From a virus, in the IMG/VR virus record IMGVR_UViG_3300041809_000463, positions 1 to 30,521 of that record: a DNA stretch of 30,521 nucleotides. One strand, 5' to 3'. The notes beneath the pieces were generated by a model that did no database searches, was not told the origin of the DNA, and was given only the letters and a program-made list of their open reading frames with translations. Below are positions 7,200-13,173 of this stretch, piece by piece. A program made the translations under genes and the position numbers. How positions within the stretch are numbered: position 1 is the first letter of the stretch; the number at the start of each line of letters is the position of its first letter.

Positions 7200-7534
7200 G
7201 CAGACCACCGGAAGCTACTACATTGCTGGCGAAGCAGTACGGCGTATCGAGACGCACGATTCAGAGGATTGGACGCTACCAGTTTGAGCGCATGACGGAA
7301 TTGGGACGGGAGTTGATGATCCTGGTGTGCAAGAACGAGCCTACATCTGTACAGGTGAGCGCTGCTATGAGGCGACTAGCCAACCATCACCCTGGCCGGA
7401 CGTTCGCGCAGCGGTGGAAGAAGCGCATCGCTGAGATTGAAGCGCGGTCGGCATGGAAAGAATCGCCGATGTTGTGGGAAGAGGAGCCAACGGAGCGGGT
7501 GAACCGTATGATGCGCTTGGTGAGGGCTGCATGA
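7196..7534 (+). CDS. HTH-containing hypothetical protein
   Basis: This 112-residue protein has a clear helix-turn-helix near its N-terminus (ATTLLAKQYGVSRRTIQRIG, about 7-26) followed by charged helices and a Trp-rich stretch (RWKKRIAEIEARSAWKESPM). The ATG overlaps the DnaB-N stop and its own stop overlaps the next ATG. The motif and the location beside DnaB-N suggest a DNA-binding replication accessory or regulator, but I do not recognise a family. Confidence 0.65.
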   Translation: MSRPPEATTLLAKQYGVSRRTIQRIGRYQFERMTELGRELMILVCKNEPTSVQVSAAMRRLANHHPGRTFAQRWKKRIAEIEARSAWKESPMLWEEEPTERVNRMMRLVRAA

Positions 7535-7923
7535 TCGACAAGCGACCAGGCGTTTGGATATACCCGGACGGGCGGGAGGTCATACGGCGCACCGAGGCAG
7601 GCCGGGCGATTCTACAGGAGCGCTGGAATATCGCTTGGCAGGTCTGCAGGGGCGTTTGCTGCCTCTGTGAGCAGCCGGTTGACCGTTTTCAGGCCACCCT
7701 CGAGCACAAGACCTCCAAGGGCTCAGGAGGCGGGAAACACGACGACCGGCAAGCGAACCTCGGGATCAGCCATTTATCCGGAAACGTCGCAAAGGGCTCT
7801 ATGAGCCTTGAGCAATACCTGAGGCTGCCGTTAGAGGTTCGGAGGCGCAACTGTTCGTCTGAGGGAAATTCTGGTCGGTCTGGGGGCATTTTAGGCGTGC
7901 AGGCGATGAGGGAGGAAGCATGA
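7531..7923 (+). CDS. HNH-type nuclease-like protein
   Basis: This 130-residue protein contains a probable HNH (beta-beta-alpha metal) core at about 43-90: CxxC at 43-46 (CCLC), EH at 58-59, N76 within RQANLG, and H81 followed by GNVAKGS. The Cys pair before the EH motif fits the zinc-stabilised HNH subgroup. The C-terminal 30 residues are basic and probably disordered. It lies in the ATGA-linked early chain between a HTH protein and a small zinc protein. It may be a homing-type enzyme or a recombination nuclease; the single CxxC could also mean a degenerate copy. Confidence 0.65.
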   Translation: MIDKRPGVWIYPDGREVIRRTEAGRAILQERWNIAWQVCRGVCCLCEQPVDRFQATLEHKTSKGSGGGKHDDRQANLGISHLSGNVAKGSMSLEQYLRLPLEVRRRNCSSEGNSGRSGGILGVQAMREEA

Positions 7924-8087
7924 GCAAGGAACGGAAGTGCAAGTATTGCGGAGAGCCTATCGAGGCGATCTCTTACCACGGCCACACGTGGCGTCACGTC
8001 AAAACCTGCCTGTTCATGTGCTTCAAAGACCGCAAACCGCGCCGGGGCGATAAGAACTACTTCGAGGCAGAACCGGAGGAACCATGA
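7920..8087 (+). CDS. 55-residue zinc-ribbon peptide
   Basis: A short frame begins MSKERKCKYCGEPI, with GGAGGAA at 7911-7917 before the ATG and ATGA overlaps with both neighbours. Cys7 and Cys10 (CKYC), His20/His22 and Cys31/Cys35 give a plausible single zinc site. It is the last small gene before the terminal nuclease of the early operon. Function is unknown. Confidence 0.7.
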   Translation: MSKERKCKYCGEPIEAISYHGHTWRHVKTCLFMCFKDRKPRRGDKNYFEAEPEEP

Positions 8088-8392
8088 AGCGCGAGTCACG
8101 CGGCGAGCGCCTATTCGCCTTCCACTGCCAGGTGAACAAGCTGACGCCGGAGCGTGAATTTCGCTTCGATCAGGCGCGGCGCTGGAGGATCGACTTTGCG
8201 TGGCCCGATAGAAAGCTGGCTGTCGAGGTCGAATCGAGCGTGCATCGCATCAAGGGCAGGTTCGCCCGCGACATGGACAAGTACAACGCGCTCCAGATGC
8301 AGGGCTGGTTACTACTCAGGTTCACCTACAAGATGATTCAGACGGGGCAGCCGATATTGGACGTGATTGCGGCCCTGAATAGCTCCGTGTGA
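8084..8392 (+). CDS. Vsr/DUF559-like PD-(D/E)XK endonuclease
   Basis: This 102-residue protein has the compact pattern of Vsr/DUF559-type nucleases common in phage replication operons. EREFRF (about 24-29) precedes RRWRIDFAWPDRKLAVEVES at 32-51, with Asp37 and Glu48/Glu50 as likely metal ligands. A helix with RDMDKYNALQMQGWLLLRFT follows, the usual conserved C-terminal block. Possible jobs are nicking branched or mismatched DNA, or Holliday-junction processing; the family is diverse. Its ATG overlaps the preceding stop, and it closes the early rightward operon. Confidence 0.75.
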   Translation: MKRESRGERLFAFHCQVNKLTPEREFRFDQARRWRIDFAWPDRKLAVEVESSVHRIKGRFARDMDKYNALQMQGWLLLRFTYKMIQTGQPILDVIAALNSSV

Positions 8393-8890
8393 CGTTTCCA
8401 GATTAAAAGCGGGTCAGACGCACGTTCCCCTAGAGGGATCAGGGGACGTTCACTGGGAGTGATTTGGTGAACCGGGCCCCTCATGTTTGGCCGTGTTCTG
8501 GAGCCTGCCGATTCGAGCAGACTCAAACCCTGACGACAGTTCACCGTCGCCGGAAGTCCACCGAATCCTCGAAGCTGCCTATGAGCGCCTTGAACCAAGC
8601 TGCATCCTGAGCATGTCGCTCCCCCGCCGGACGGCAGACCACAACGGGCACGGCCCAGGCGCACGAATGCGGAGTCTTTGACGCGCGAATTGTCAGAGAA
8701 TTTACCCTCATGTGACCCTGGACTCTTGCAGAGTAGCACGGGTTTTGGTAATCTACAAGTGCTCTCGTGGCCTGGACTCCAAGAGTGCAATGCTCTAAGT
8801 GGAAACCCCCGGACTCCTTCACAGGAACCGGGGGTTTGGTTTTGGTGGGAGTTTGTCTTGCAGACGTTGGAGCGAGGGGGTGTTGCGGAA
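8393..8890. other. Gene-poor zone between convergent operons
   Basis: About 500 bp separate the end of the rightward early operon from the end of the leftward ParB-like operon. Two hairpins lie near the left end: ACGTTCCCCT pairing with AGGGGACGT (8422-8449, one bulge), and GTTCAC/GTGAAC (8448-8453 and 8467-8472). A strong hairpin is at 8803-8837. A 64-codon plus-strand frame at 8487-8681 has a plausible helical stretch (EVHRILEAAYERLEP) but a weak start and no ribosome site, so it is not called. No tRNA is visible. Confidence 0.5.
8803..8837 (+). terminator. Hairpin terminator between convergent operons
   Basis: AAACCCCCGG (8803-8812) and CCGGGGGTTT (8828-8837) form a perfect 10-bp stem with a 15-nt loop, followed by GGTTTTGG. 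It lies between two facing operons, where a bidirectional terminator is expected. The T-tract is interrupted, so its efficiency is uncertain. Confidence 0.55.
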
Positions 8891-9667
8891 CTAAAGTGTC
8901 TGACCGGCAGCGGCAAGCACCTTATCGGCCAGTGCTTCCAGCTTCTCAAAAATCAAGTCGTCGTGGATCACGTGGCGGGCTAGGTCGCAGGCAAGTGTGG
9001 CCAAGCTACTCGCTTCTTTCGATGGTTTCGTTGGTTTGCCTGTCTCGCGTTCAATGTCTGCCTTGGTGACCTTGCCCGTCTTTTCGGCAACCTCCGCCAA
9101 CTTCTTCTGGTGCTCCTTTGAGAGCTTGGCGACAGCCTTCGCGGCCGGTCCCTTGATGGTGCCTTTGCGGATCTGCTTCTCGACTTCCGGCGTGGCCTCG
9201 ATAAGGGTCAGCCTGCTCTTCACCCAAGAGACTGATGCACGATAGGCGTCCGCGCACTCCTGCTCGGTCATCTGGTACACATTGACGAGACGCTGCAGGT
9301 TGTAGGCGTCATCCATCGGCGTCGTCGCGTTCCTGACCCGGTTCTCTTCGATGTTGGCGAGGAAGGCTTGCTTCTCGGTCAACTGGGTGTAGGAGCAGCG
9401 CAGAGAGAGCGGCTTTTCGGTGAGCTTGTCTTTGTTGATCTTGCTGATGGCCCGCCAGCGCGAGAACCCGGCGACCAGAACAGGCTTACCGGCTGTGCGG
9501 CGGATCGTGACAGGTTGTAACTGGCCGTGGCGCAGAATGGAATCGACAATCCAGCCGATGTCGGGAAGGTCATGCCTTCCGTTCATCGCGGGGTCTACGT
9601 CCAACTGCTCGGGCAGGAATAGGTATTCGGATGTGCGGGTGCCTTTGACTTCAAATTCAACAGCCAT
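8891..9667 (-). CDS. ParB/Srx-like DNA-binding protein
   Basis: This 258-residue protein has ParB N-domain features: LPEQLDVDPAMNGRHDLPDI (about 18-37), PVTIRRTAGKPVLVAGFSRW (52-71) with the GxxRW nucleotide-box pattern, and IEENRVRNATTPMDDAYNLQ (107-126). A HTH follows (MTEQECADAYRASVSWVKSR, 133-152), then a Lys/Ala-rich helical tail. ParB proteins bind specific DNA sites and CTP. No ParA is present, so it may be a phage regulator or a genome-segregation relic rather than a partition system. AAGGAAAA precedes the ATG. It is the last gene of the leftward operon. Confidence 0.85.
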   Translation of the reverse strand: MAVEFEVKGTRTSEYLFLPEQLDVDPAMNGRHDLPDIGWIVDSILRHGQLQPVTIRRTAGKPVLVAGFSRWRAISKINKDKLTEKPLSLRCSYTQLTEKQAFLANIEENRVRNATTPMDDAYNLQRLVNVYQMTEQECADAYRASVSWVKSRLTLIEATPEVEKQIRKGTIKGPAAKAVAKLSKEHQKKLAEVAEKTGKVTKADIERETGKPTKPSKEASSLATLACDLARHVIHDDLIFEKLEALADKVLAAAGQTL

Positions 9668-9686
9668 CGGGTTTTCCTTTCGTCGG

Positions 9687-9863
9687 TTATGGTCGGAAGA
9701 AGGGCGCGAGCAGCATCAGAACTAAGCACACGATGGCCCCAATGACCGCCCAAATTGTAAAGTCGTGGAATGGATCAGCGTGCGGAATGACGTAGGGGTG
9801 ATATGAGTCATCGCCGGCGCACTCCTGCTCTTTGTCGTAGCTGCCTGTGATCTCGATTTTCAT
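9687..9863 (-). CDS. 58-residue single-span membrane peptide
   Basis: A short frame begins MKIEITGSYDKEQECAGDDS and ends in one strong transmembrane segment (FTIWAVIGAIVCLVLMLLAP, about 35-54) followed by FFRP. The N-terminal part is acidic and polar. It overlaps the neighbouring gene by ATGA. A membrane-anchored accessory such as superinfection exclusion is possible; a holin is not supported because no lysis genes are nearby. Confidence 0.65.
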   Translation of the reverse strand: MKIEITGSYDKEQECAGDDSYHPYVIPHADPFHDFTIWAVIGAIVCLVLMLLAPFFRP

Positions 9864-10036
9864 GGTTCGTCGCTTTCCGCCTGGAGCATGGCAATAATCC
9901 GCTCCTGCTTTGCAGTGAAGGTTCGTGTGGATTCGTTGGCGATTTCTTCGGCTTCCTCATCGCTGTAAAGTGCTCCACAGCAAATACAGGCGAGCTGATT
10001 CTTCCACCAATCCGATGTGTGCGTGCATTTTGTCAT
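9860..10036 (-). CDS. 58-residue Cys-rich zinc peptide
   Basis: A short frame begins MTKCTHTSDWWKNQLACICC, with Cys4, His6, Cys17 and Cys19/20 able to bind one zinc, followed by an acidic helix. Both ends overlap neighbours by ATGA (10033-10036 and 9860-9863), which strongly supports its being real. Function is unknown. Confidence 0.65.
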   Translation of the reverse strand: MTKCTHTSDWWKNQLACICCGALYSDEEAEEIANESTRTFTAKQERIIAMLQAESDEP

Positions 10037-10236
10037 ATCCCCACCCCATGTATTGCGTAGACAACTTCTTTCACTGCTTCGATTTCCGCGAGCGTGGCAA
10101 GCTGTAGATTACGATAGCGCACAGCTCTGATTTCCAATTCTTCGCGTTCGCGGTCGGTGATGTCGCGGTAGCACGATTCCACGTCGCAAACGGCCGCAAA
10201 GTACCCCAACTCTTCGGCTTCCTGTTCGGCCGTCAT
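10033..10236 (-). CDS. 67-residue acidic helical protein
   Basis: The protein begins MTAEQEAEELGYFAAVCDVE and is Glu/Arg-rich and helical (DITDREREELEIRAVRYRNL). It is tied to both neighbours by 4-bp overlaps. No family is recognised. Confidence 0.65.
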   Translation of the reverse strand: MTAEQEAEELGYFAAVCDVESCYRDITDREREELEIRAVRYRNLQLATLAEIEAVKEVVYAIHGVGI

Positions 10237-10460
10237 AGCGCCTCACATTCATCGTCGTAAACGCATGTATGGCGGAAGCGTTCATCGGCAGGATCAGGAA
10301 AACTCCTGCAATTCTCCGGTAAATCGGCGTCGGCTTTAATCCACGCCTTGTGCGGGCTTCTGATAAGCGGACGCACGACCCTCCCTGTTACTCCATTCAG
10401 TTCAGGACGCGAACCATGCGCCACTATTCGGACGCGCTCTCCCTGCTTAAAGCCAATCAT
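10233..10460 (-). CDS. 75-residue SH3-like small protein
   Basis: The protein starts MIGFKQGERVRIVAHGSRPE and has a KOW/SH3-barrel look: GERVRIVAHGS, NGVTGRVVRPL, then AWIKADADLP. AAGGAG is placed 5 nt before the ATG. Small beta-barrels of this type bind nucleic acid or proteins, but there is no specific match. It lies in the leftward operon of small genes. Confidence 0.65.
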   Translation of the reverse strand: MIGFKQGERVRIVAHGSRPELNGVTGRVVRPLIRSPHKAWIKADADLPENCRSFPDPADERFRHTCVYDDECEAL

Positions 10461-10475
10461 ATCTGCTCCTTTTGC

Positions 10476-10622
10476 TCATGGTCGTCTCCAAGATGCGTCG
10501 TAGCAGCACGACGGATCGGGTTCAGGTGCGGGTTCCCAGATGTGCCTCTTCTGGCTCCAGTAGGCATTGCAGAGCGACAGGGTGAGTATCTGAACGCCGC
10601 ACGCGATGATTTGAATAATCAT
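10476..10622 (-). CDS. 48-residue hydrophobic peptide
   Basis: A short frame begins MIIQIIACGVQILTLSLCNA, a single hydrophobic segment, followed by a Pro/Cys/Trp-rich polar tail (PAPEPDPSCCYDASWRRP). GAGG lies just upstream of the ATG. It is probably a membrane peptide. Support is the ribosome site and tight packing with neighbours. Confidence 0.5.
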   Translation of the reverse strand: MIIQIIACGVQILTLSLCNAYWSQKRHIWEPAPEPDPSCCYDASWRRP

Positions 10623-10643
10623 GCTAATCCCTCGTTTTACCGC

Positions 10644-10853
10644 TCATAGTGCCGTTTCTGTTTCCGGTGAGTAAGTCCATTCGCTTCGGATGCGCTCGAC
10701 TTCAGCCCACGGGATTCGATAGTCACGTCCCTTTTCCCCGCCAAGCCGATAAGCCTTGATCCTGCCCTTTTTGATCCAGTTCTTGACCGTGCCAGGTGAG
10801 CAGGAAAACTCCTTTGCAACTTGCGGCACGGTGTAGTCGCGTTTCTCGGTCAT
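10644..10853 (-). CDS. Excisionase-family (MerR-like) HTH protein
   Basis: This 69-residue protein fits the winged HTH_17/excisionase family: YTVPQVAKEFSCSPGTVKNW at 7-26, then IKKGRIKAYRLGG and RIPWAEVERI. Such proteins act as recombination directionality factors or small regulators. AAAGGAG lies 4 nt before the ATG. No integrase lies in the window, so an excisionase role is unproven and a transcriptional role for the leftward operon is equally possible. A short stem (GCCGG/CCGGC) sits just upstream of the ribosome site. Confidence 0.8.
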   Translation of the reverse strand: MTEKRDYTVPQVAKEFSCSPGTVKNWIKKGRIKAYRLGGEKGRDYRIPWAEVERIRSEWTYSPETETAL

Positions 10854-10937
10854 GTGCTCCTTTTTCCGCCGGGTTACGTACCGGCACCAGCTACCACGCT
10901 GGACGCTCCGCTTACCGTGGAGACGGCGCGGCGAAGG

Positions 10938-11336
10938 TTAGTAGCACGAGTCGTAGCGAGTCTCCATGTGCTCCATGTAGCGCTCATCCTCGTTCCAGTG
11001 CTCATAGGGGCGCATCATGCGCGCGCCGTGACGGGCCAATATCTCTTCGATGATTTCGAGTTTTACTTCTTTGGCTTCGTGGCGCTGCTGGGCGACCTGA
11101 AGCGCTTCCCGGCATTCCGCGCATGGGCGGCGCCACGAACAATCTTCCGAGTCGCAATCAGGCTCATAATCGTATCCATCCTCACGGTCAGCCTGTCTAC
11201 TAAACGACTCGTTTTCAATCTCTTGTGTGATGGCGCTCCACTCTTCAGCGAGAGCGTTAAGGCGCGGCGTCAAGCGGTCCATTTCTTCTTCAGACCGCTC
11301 ACTATCCTCTTCGATCCAAGTCCACGATCTTGACAT
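10938..11336 (-). CDS. Acidic hypothetical protein, first gene of leftward operon
   Basis: This 132-residue protein is very rich in Glu, Arg and Asp. It begins MSRSWTWIEEDSERSEEEMD, with a central CDSEDCSWRRPCAEC that gives four closely spaced cysteines (possible zinc site), then a helix and an Arg/Met/Tyr-rich tail. GGAG 6 nt upstream favours the ATG at 11336 over one at 11348. A promoter is visible upstream. High acidity is typical of phage DNA mimics or host-inhibitor proteins, but that is only a guess. Confidence 0.65.
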   Translation of the reverse strand: MSRSWTWIEEDSERSEEEMDRLTPRLNALAEEWSAITQEIENESFSRQADREDGYDYEPDCDSEDCSWRRPCAECREALQVAQQRHEAKEVKLEIIEEILARHGARMMRPYEHWNEDERYMEHMETRYDSCY

Positions 11337-11378
11337 GCGATTCTCCATGGGTCTGGTTGACCCCCATCTGTTATATCC

Positions 11379-11406
11379 ACCCTACCACTTTTACCGTCAT
11401 TGTCAA
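11379..11406 (-). promoter_or_regulatory. Promoter of leftward operon
   Basis: On the minus strand, TTGACA (11406-11401) is followed by 16 bp and TAGGGT (11384-11379), a weak -10. TAGTTGAC occurs twice with a 13-bp period (11422-11415 and 11409-11402), so the -35 box lies in one copy of a short direct repeat that could be an operator. Confidence 0.45.
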
Positions 11407-11725
11407 CTAAAACCGTCAACTAGCGGCAAAACTTTTGTAATACGGCAATGCCGCCTGTATCGCCTACCAATCTGCCCGGTGATGTGAAGTTATCCCGGTC
11501 CCCCTCCCTCGTCCCCCGTGTTCAATATGTAAGGTCCACGAGACTGACCGGAAATCGTCGTAAGGCGTTCAATCGGCGGGTGATCGGAGGTGAATCGGCG
11601 GGTAGGGTGATCGGCGATTCTGGCGACCAGGCGCGGCGGGCCGGCCGGATTAGTTGTCCCGATGCGGGCGGGCGTGATGGCTGGGACTACTTTTCCGGCC
11701 CAACCCGAGAAAAGCGAAAAAGGGC
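11407..11725. other. Non-coding control region between divergent operons
   Basis: About 320 bp carry no convincing gene. They hold an inverted repeat GCGGCA/TGCCGC (11423-11428 and 11449-11454), a pyrimidine-rich stretch near 11495-11518, the repeat cluster at 11571-11614, and a GGCCGGCC palindrome near 11640. Frames open here in either direction have poor composition and no ribosome sites. Confidence 0.5.
11571..11614. repeat. Iteron-like repeat cluster
   Basis: AATCGGCGGGT occurs at 11571-11581 and 11593-11603 (22-bp period), and GTGATCGG at 11580-11587 and 11607-11614 (27-bp period). The two motifs interleave between divergent operons, as expected for regulator or initiator binding sites. 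Confidence 0.5.
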
Positions 11726-11754
11726 TTGACATGGTGGTGGTGGTGGATTATGGT
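11726..11754 (+). promoter_or_regulatory. Promoter with a (TGG)5 repeat spacer
   Basis: Perfect -35 TTGACA (11726-11731), a spacer of exactly 17 bp made of five TGG units plus AT, then -10 TATGGT (11749-11754, 4 of 6). The predicted start of transcription coincides with the ATG at 11762, implying a leaderless message. Confidence 0.55.
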
Positions 11755-11761
11755 GGTGGTG

Positions 11762-12115
11762 ATGGTGATATGTCCGAAGTGCGGATCGGCAAACGGGCAG
11801 CGCAATCCTGATCCTGTGAAGTGCTGCCGGTGCTGGTACCAGTTCAAGCGCGGCAAGGCGCAGGCTAATGAGGGTGAAGAAAATGAAGGCACGAATACTG
11901 GCGGGTCCGGGCGGCGGGGTGTCGGTAGAAGCGGAGACGGAGGCCGAGAGCGAGTTCCTAGGGTGGCTCGTCAGGCCGACAGTGGAAAAGGGAGTGAGTC
12001 GGGAAAATTGGACGACCTTGGTAGTCAGCGGCAATCCGCGGGTAGACCCGCTCACGCCGCCGGATGCAAGTGTTTGATGTGTAAACCGCCCGAGCGGGCA
12101 TCAAAAGTGGTGTAA
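11762..12115 (+). CDS. Zinc-ribbon protein, leaderless
   Basis: This 117-residue frame begins MVICPKCGSANGQRN. CPKC (4-7) and a second Cys group (CCRCWYQFKRGK) form a classical four-Cys ribbon. The middle is Gly/Arg/Ser-rich and low in complexity, and the C-terminus has another Cys group (GCKCLMCKPPERASKVV). The ATG lies 8 nt after a -10 box, so the transcript is probably leaderless. A better-composed frame at 11883-12077 overlaps its middle, and a repeated 36-bp leader covers its end. The true protein may therefore be shorter or may coexist with the nested gene. Confidence 0.55.
   Translation: MVICPKCGSANGQRNPDPVKCCRCWYQFKRGKAQANEGEENEGTNTGGSGRRGVGRSGDGGRERVPRVARQADSGKGSESGKLDDLGSQRQSAGRPAHAAGCKCLMCKPPERASKVV
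11883..12077 (+). CDS. Nested small protein in alternate frame
   Basis: This 64-residue frame begins MKARILAGPGGGVSVEAETE and continues SEFLGWLVRPTVEKG. GAGG lies 8 nt before the ATG. Codon use here looks more protein-like than in the overlapping frame, with strong G/C bias at third positions and a balanced beta-then-helix composition. It lies wholly inside the larger 11762-12115 frame, so either the two genes overlap or the larger one ends its useful coding near 11880. No family is recognised. Confidence 0.45.
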   Translation: MKARILAGPGGGVSVEAETEAESEFLGWLVRPTVEKGVSRENWTTLVVSGNPRVDPLTPPDASV

Positions 12116-12127
12116 GGCGAAATGAGG
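12092..12127 (+). repeat. 36-bp leader repeat, copy 1
   Basis: GAGCGGGCATCAAAAGTGGT and the following 16 bp recur at 12739-12774 with 33 of 36 identities. The right end provides the GAGG that begins the ribosome site of the next gene, so the repeated unit is a gene leader. Confidence 0.8.
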
Positions 12128-12138
12128 AGCGAAGTAAA

Positions 12139-12468
12139 ATGAGTGAGCAAGAGACGAAAGAAATGTGGGCGCTGGTCGAACTGTTCGGCCACAATCGGAT
12201 AGCAGGAAAAGTGACCGAAGCTGAAATCGGAGGCGGTTCTCTGATTCGCGTCGATGTGCCAGCAGTCAAAGACCGCGATCCGCTCACAAAGTATTACAAC
12301 GTCAAGGCTATCTACGGCATCACTCCAGTCGATGAAGAGACTGCGAAACGGATGGCTGAGAGTATCGATTCCGCCCCGGTCAACGCATATTCGCTTGATC
12401 GTGAAGTCGAGCGGAGAAAACTTCTGGCAGCAGGCGATGAAGATGGCGGGGAAGACCTGGACATTTGA
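12139..12468 (+). CDS. Conserved phage-type hypothetical protein
   Basis: This 109-residue protein (MSEQETKEMWALVELFGHNR) has a central pattern I have seen in other phage accessory regions: WALVELFGHNRIAGKVTEAE, a beta segment IRVDVPAV, and YYNVKAIYGITPVDEETAKR. It is probably a small beta-rich domain with a helical tail, and its role is not known. The ribosome site GAGGAG is at 12124-12129. It is preceded by the 36-bp leader repeat. Confidence 0.75.
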   Translation: MSEQETKEMWALVELFGHNRIAGKVTEAEIGGGSLIRVDVPAVKDRDPLTKYYNVKAIYGITPVDEETAKRMAESIDSAPVNAYSLDREVERRKLLAAGDEDGGEDLDI

Positions 12469-12499
12469 GATTTTCTATAAATGAAGAGCAAAAGCCAAA

Positions 12500-12538
12500 G
12501 CGGTCCCCGCAAGACCTTACTAGTGGGATGGGGACCGC
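12500..12538 (+). promoter_or_regulatory. Leader hairpin with perfect 9-bp stem
   Basis: GCGGTCCCC (12500-12508) pairs perfectly with GGGGACCGC (12530-12538) around a 21-nt loop containing ACTAGT. It ends 5 nt before the ribosome site of the zinc-ribbon gene at 12555. No T-run follows, so a leader or processing element is more likely than a terminator. Confidence 0.5.
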
Positions 12539-12551
12539 AGAGGCGAGGATT

Positions 12552-12686
12552 GAAATGATCTGCGCAATGTCCAATCTTGTCTGTAGCTGGTGTCTTGGCA
12601 CGCCGACGCGGTTCTGTGGGGATGTGCAGTTCTGCGAGAAGTGCTGGGCGCTCTACGTGTACGAGATGCGCAAGGCGGAGTGGAGG
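12552..12686 (+). repeat. 135-bp gene duplication, copy A
   Basis: This segment recurs at 13592-13726 with 132 of 135 identities; all three differences lie in the first 30 bp. It covers the start and the zinc-binding core of a small gene, while the 3' ends differ completely. Confidence 0.9.
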
Positions 12687-12740
12687 CGGAGGGGGTCGCT
12701 TTGGACAAGCCCGAAAGCTGTCCAACCTGAGGTTTGCTGA
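12555..12740 (+). CDS. Zinc-ribbon peptide, paralogue A
   Basis: This 61-residue protein begins MICAMSNLVCSWCLGTPTRF. Cys10/Cys13 and Cys27/Cys30 (CSWC and CEKC) form a treble-clef-like zinc site with a Trp/Tyr-rich helix (CWALYVYEMRKAEW). AGGA precedes the ATG by about 6 nt. It is almost identical over residues 1-43 to the protein at 13595, but its C-terminal 18 residues (RGSLWTSPKAVQPEVC) are unrelated. Such peptides often bind host proteins or nucleic acid; the target is unknown. Confidence 0.75.
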   Translation: MICAMSNLVCSWCLGTPTRFCGDVQFCEKCWALYVYEMRKAEWRRRGSLWTSPKAVQPEVC

Positions 12741-12774
12741 GCGGGCATCAAAAGTGGTGTGAGGGGAAGTGAGG
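12739..12774 (+). repeat. 36-bp leader repeat, copy 2
   Basis: Second copy of the leader at 12092-12127 (33 of 36 identical). It starts inside the stop codon of the upstream zinc-ribbon gene and again supplies the GAGG ribosome site for the next gene (ATG at 12778). Confidence 0.8.
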
Positions 12775-12777
12775 GAT

Positions 12778-13173
12778 ATGAGCGGAGTTTTGGAAGTCGA
12801 CACTAACGGTAACGGTGAAGTGGTAGTCAACCATCCCGATTTGCAGCCTGACGAAAACGGCGTCGGTCATATCGTCTTTTCGGTGGAGCAGGCGCGCAAC
12901 TTGGCCAACTTGCTCATGTCGAAAGCGGCGGATGCGGCTGTCGAGCGTGGGGACTTCAAGACCACTTTCACCAACTATTCGCGGCGGCTATGGTCCGAGG
13001 AAGAATGTCGGATCATGGTAAACGCCTCCATTGCCAAACTGATTGATGATGCTGGCGGAAGTCTCACCGTTGCGGTAGCAGATATGTTCGCCGCTGCTCA
13101 GAAAGGCACACTAGCAATGAGCCTTTCTGATGACGACAAAGTGCTAACCCTGACCAGAGTAAAGGAGTCGTGA
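12778..13173 (+). CDS. Hypothetical accessory protein
   Basis: This 131-residue protein begins MSGVLEVDTNGNGEVVVNHP. It has an N-terminal beta-rich part, a helix VEQARNLANLLMSKAADAAV, and a C-terminal domain with SLTVAVADMFAAAQKGTLAM. GAGGG lies 5 nt before the chosen ATG; a GTG at 12769 is an alternative. Its stop overlaps the next ATG. No family is recognised. Confidence 0.7.
   Translation: MSGVLEVDTNGNGEVVVNHPDLQPDENGVGHIVFSVEQARNLANLLMSKAADAAVERGDFKTTFTNYSRRLWSEEECRIMVNASIAKLIDDAGGSLTVAVADMFAAAQKGTLAMSLSDDDKVLTLTRVKES

Noticed and set aside
8500-8530. Possible tRNA T-arm (CTGC-CGATTCGA-GCAG)
   Set aside because: The stem is 4 bp with an 8-nt loop, and no acceptor, D or anticodon arms can be placed around it.
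8338-8949. 203-codon minus-strand open frame across the convergent gap
   Set aside because: It overlaps two good genes at its ends, has no ribosome site, and its composition (Ser, Pro, Arg, Cys mixed) looks non-coding.
9687-9863. Holin
   Set aside because: One membrane segment alone is not diagnostic, and no endolysin or spanin lies nearby.
11490-11732. 80-codon minus-strand frame in the control region
   Set aside because: Pro/Thr/Gly-rich with no ribosome site, and it covers the repeat cluster and the promoter at 11726.
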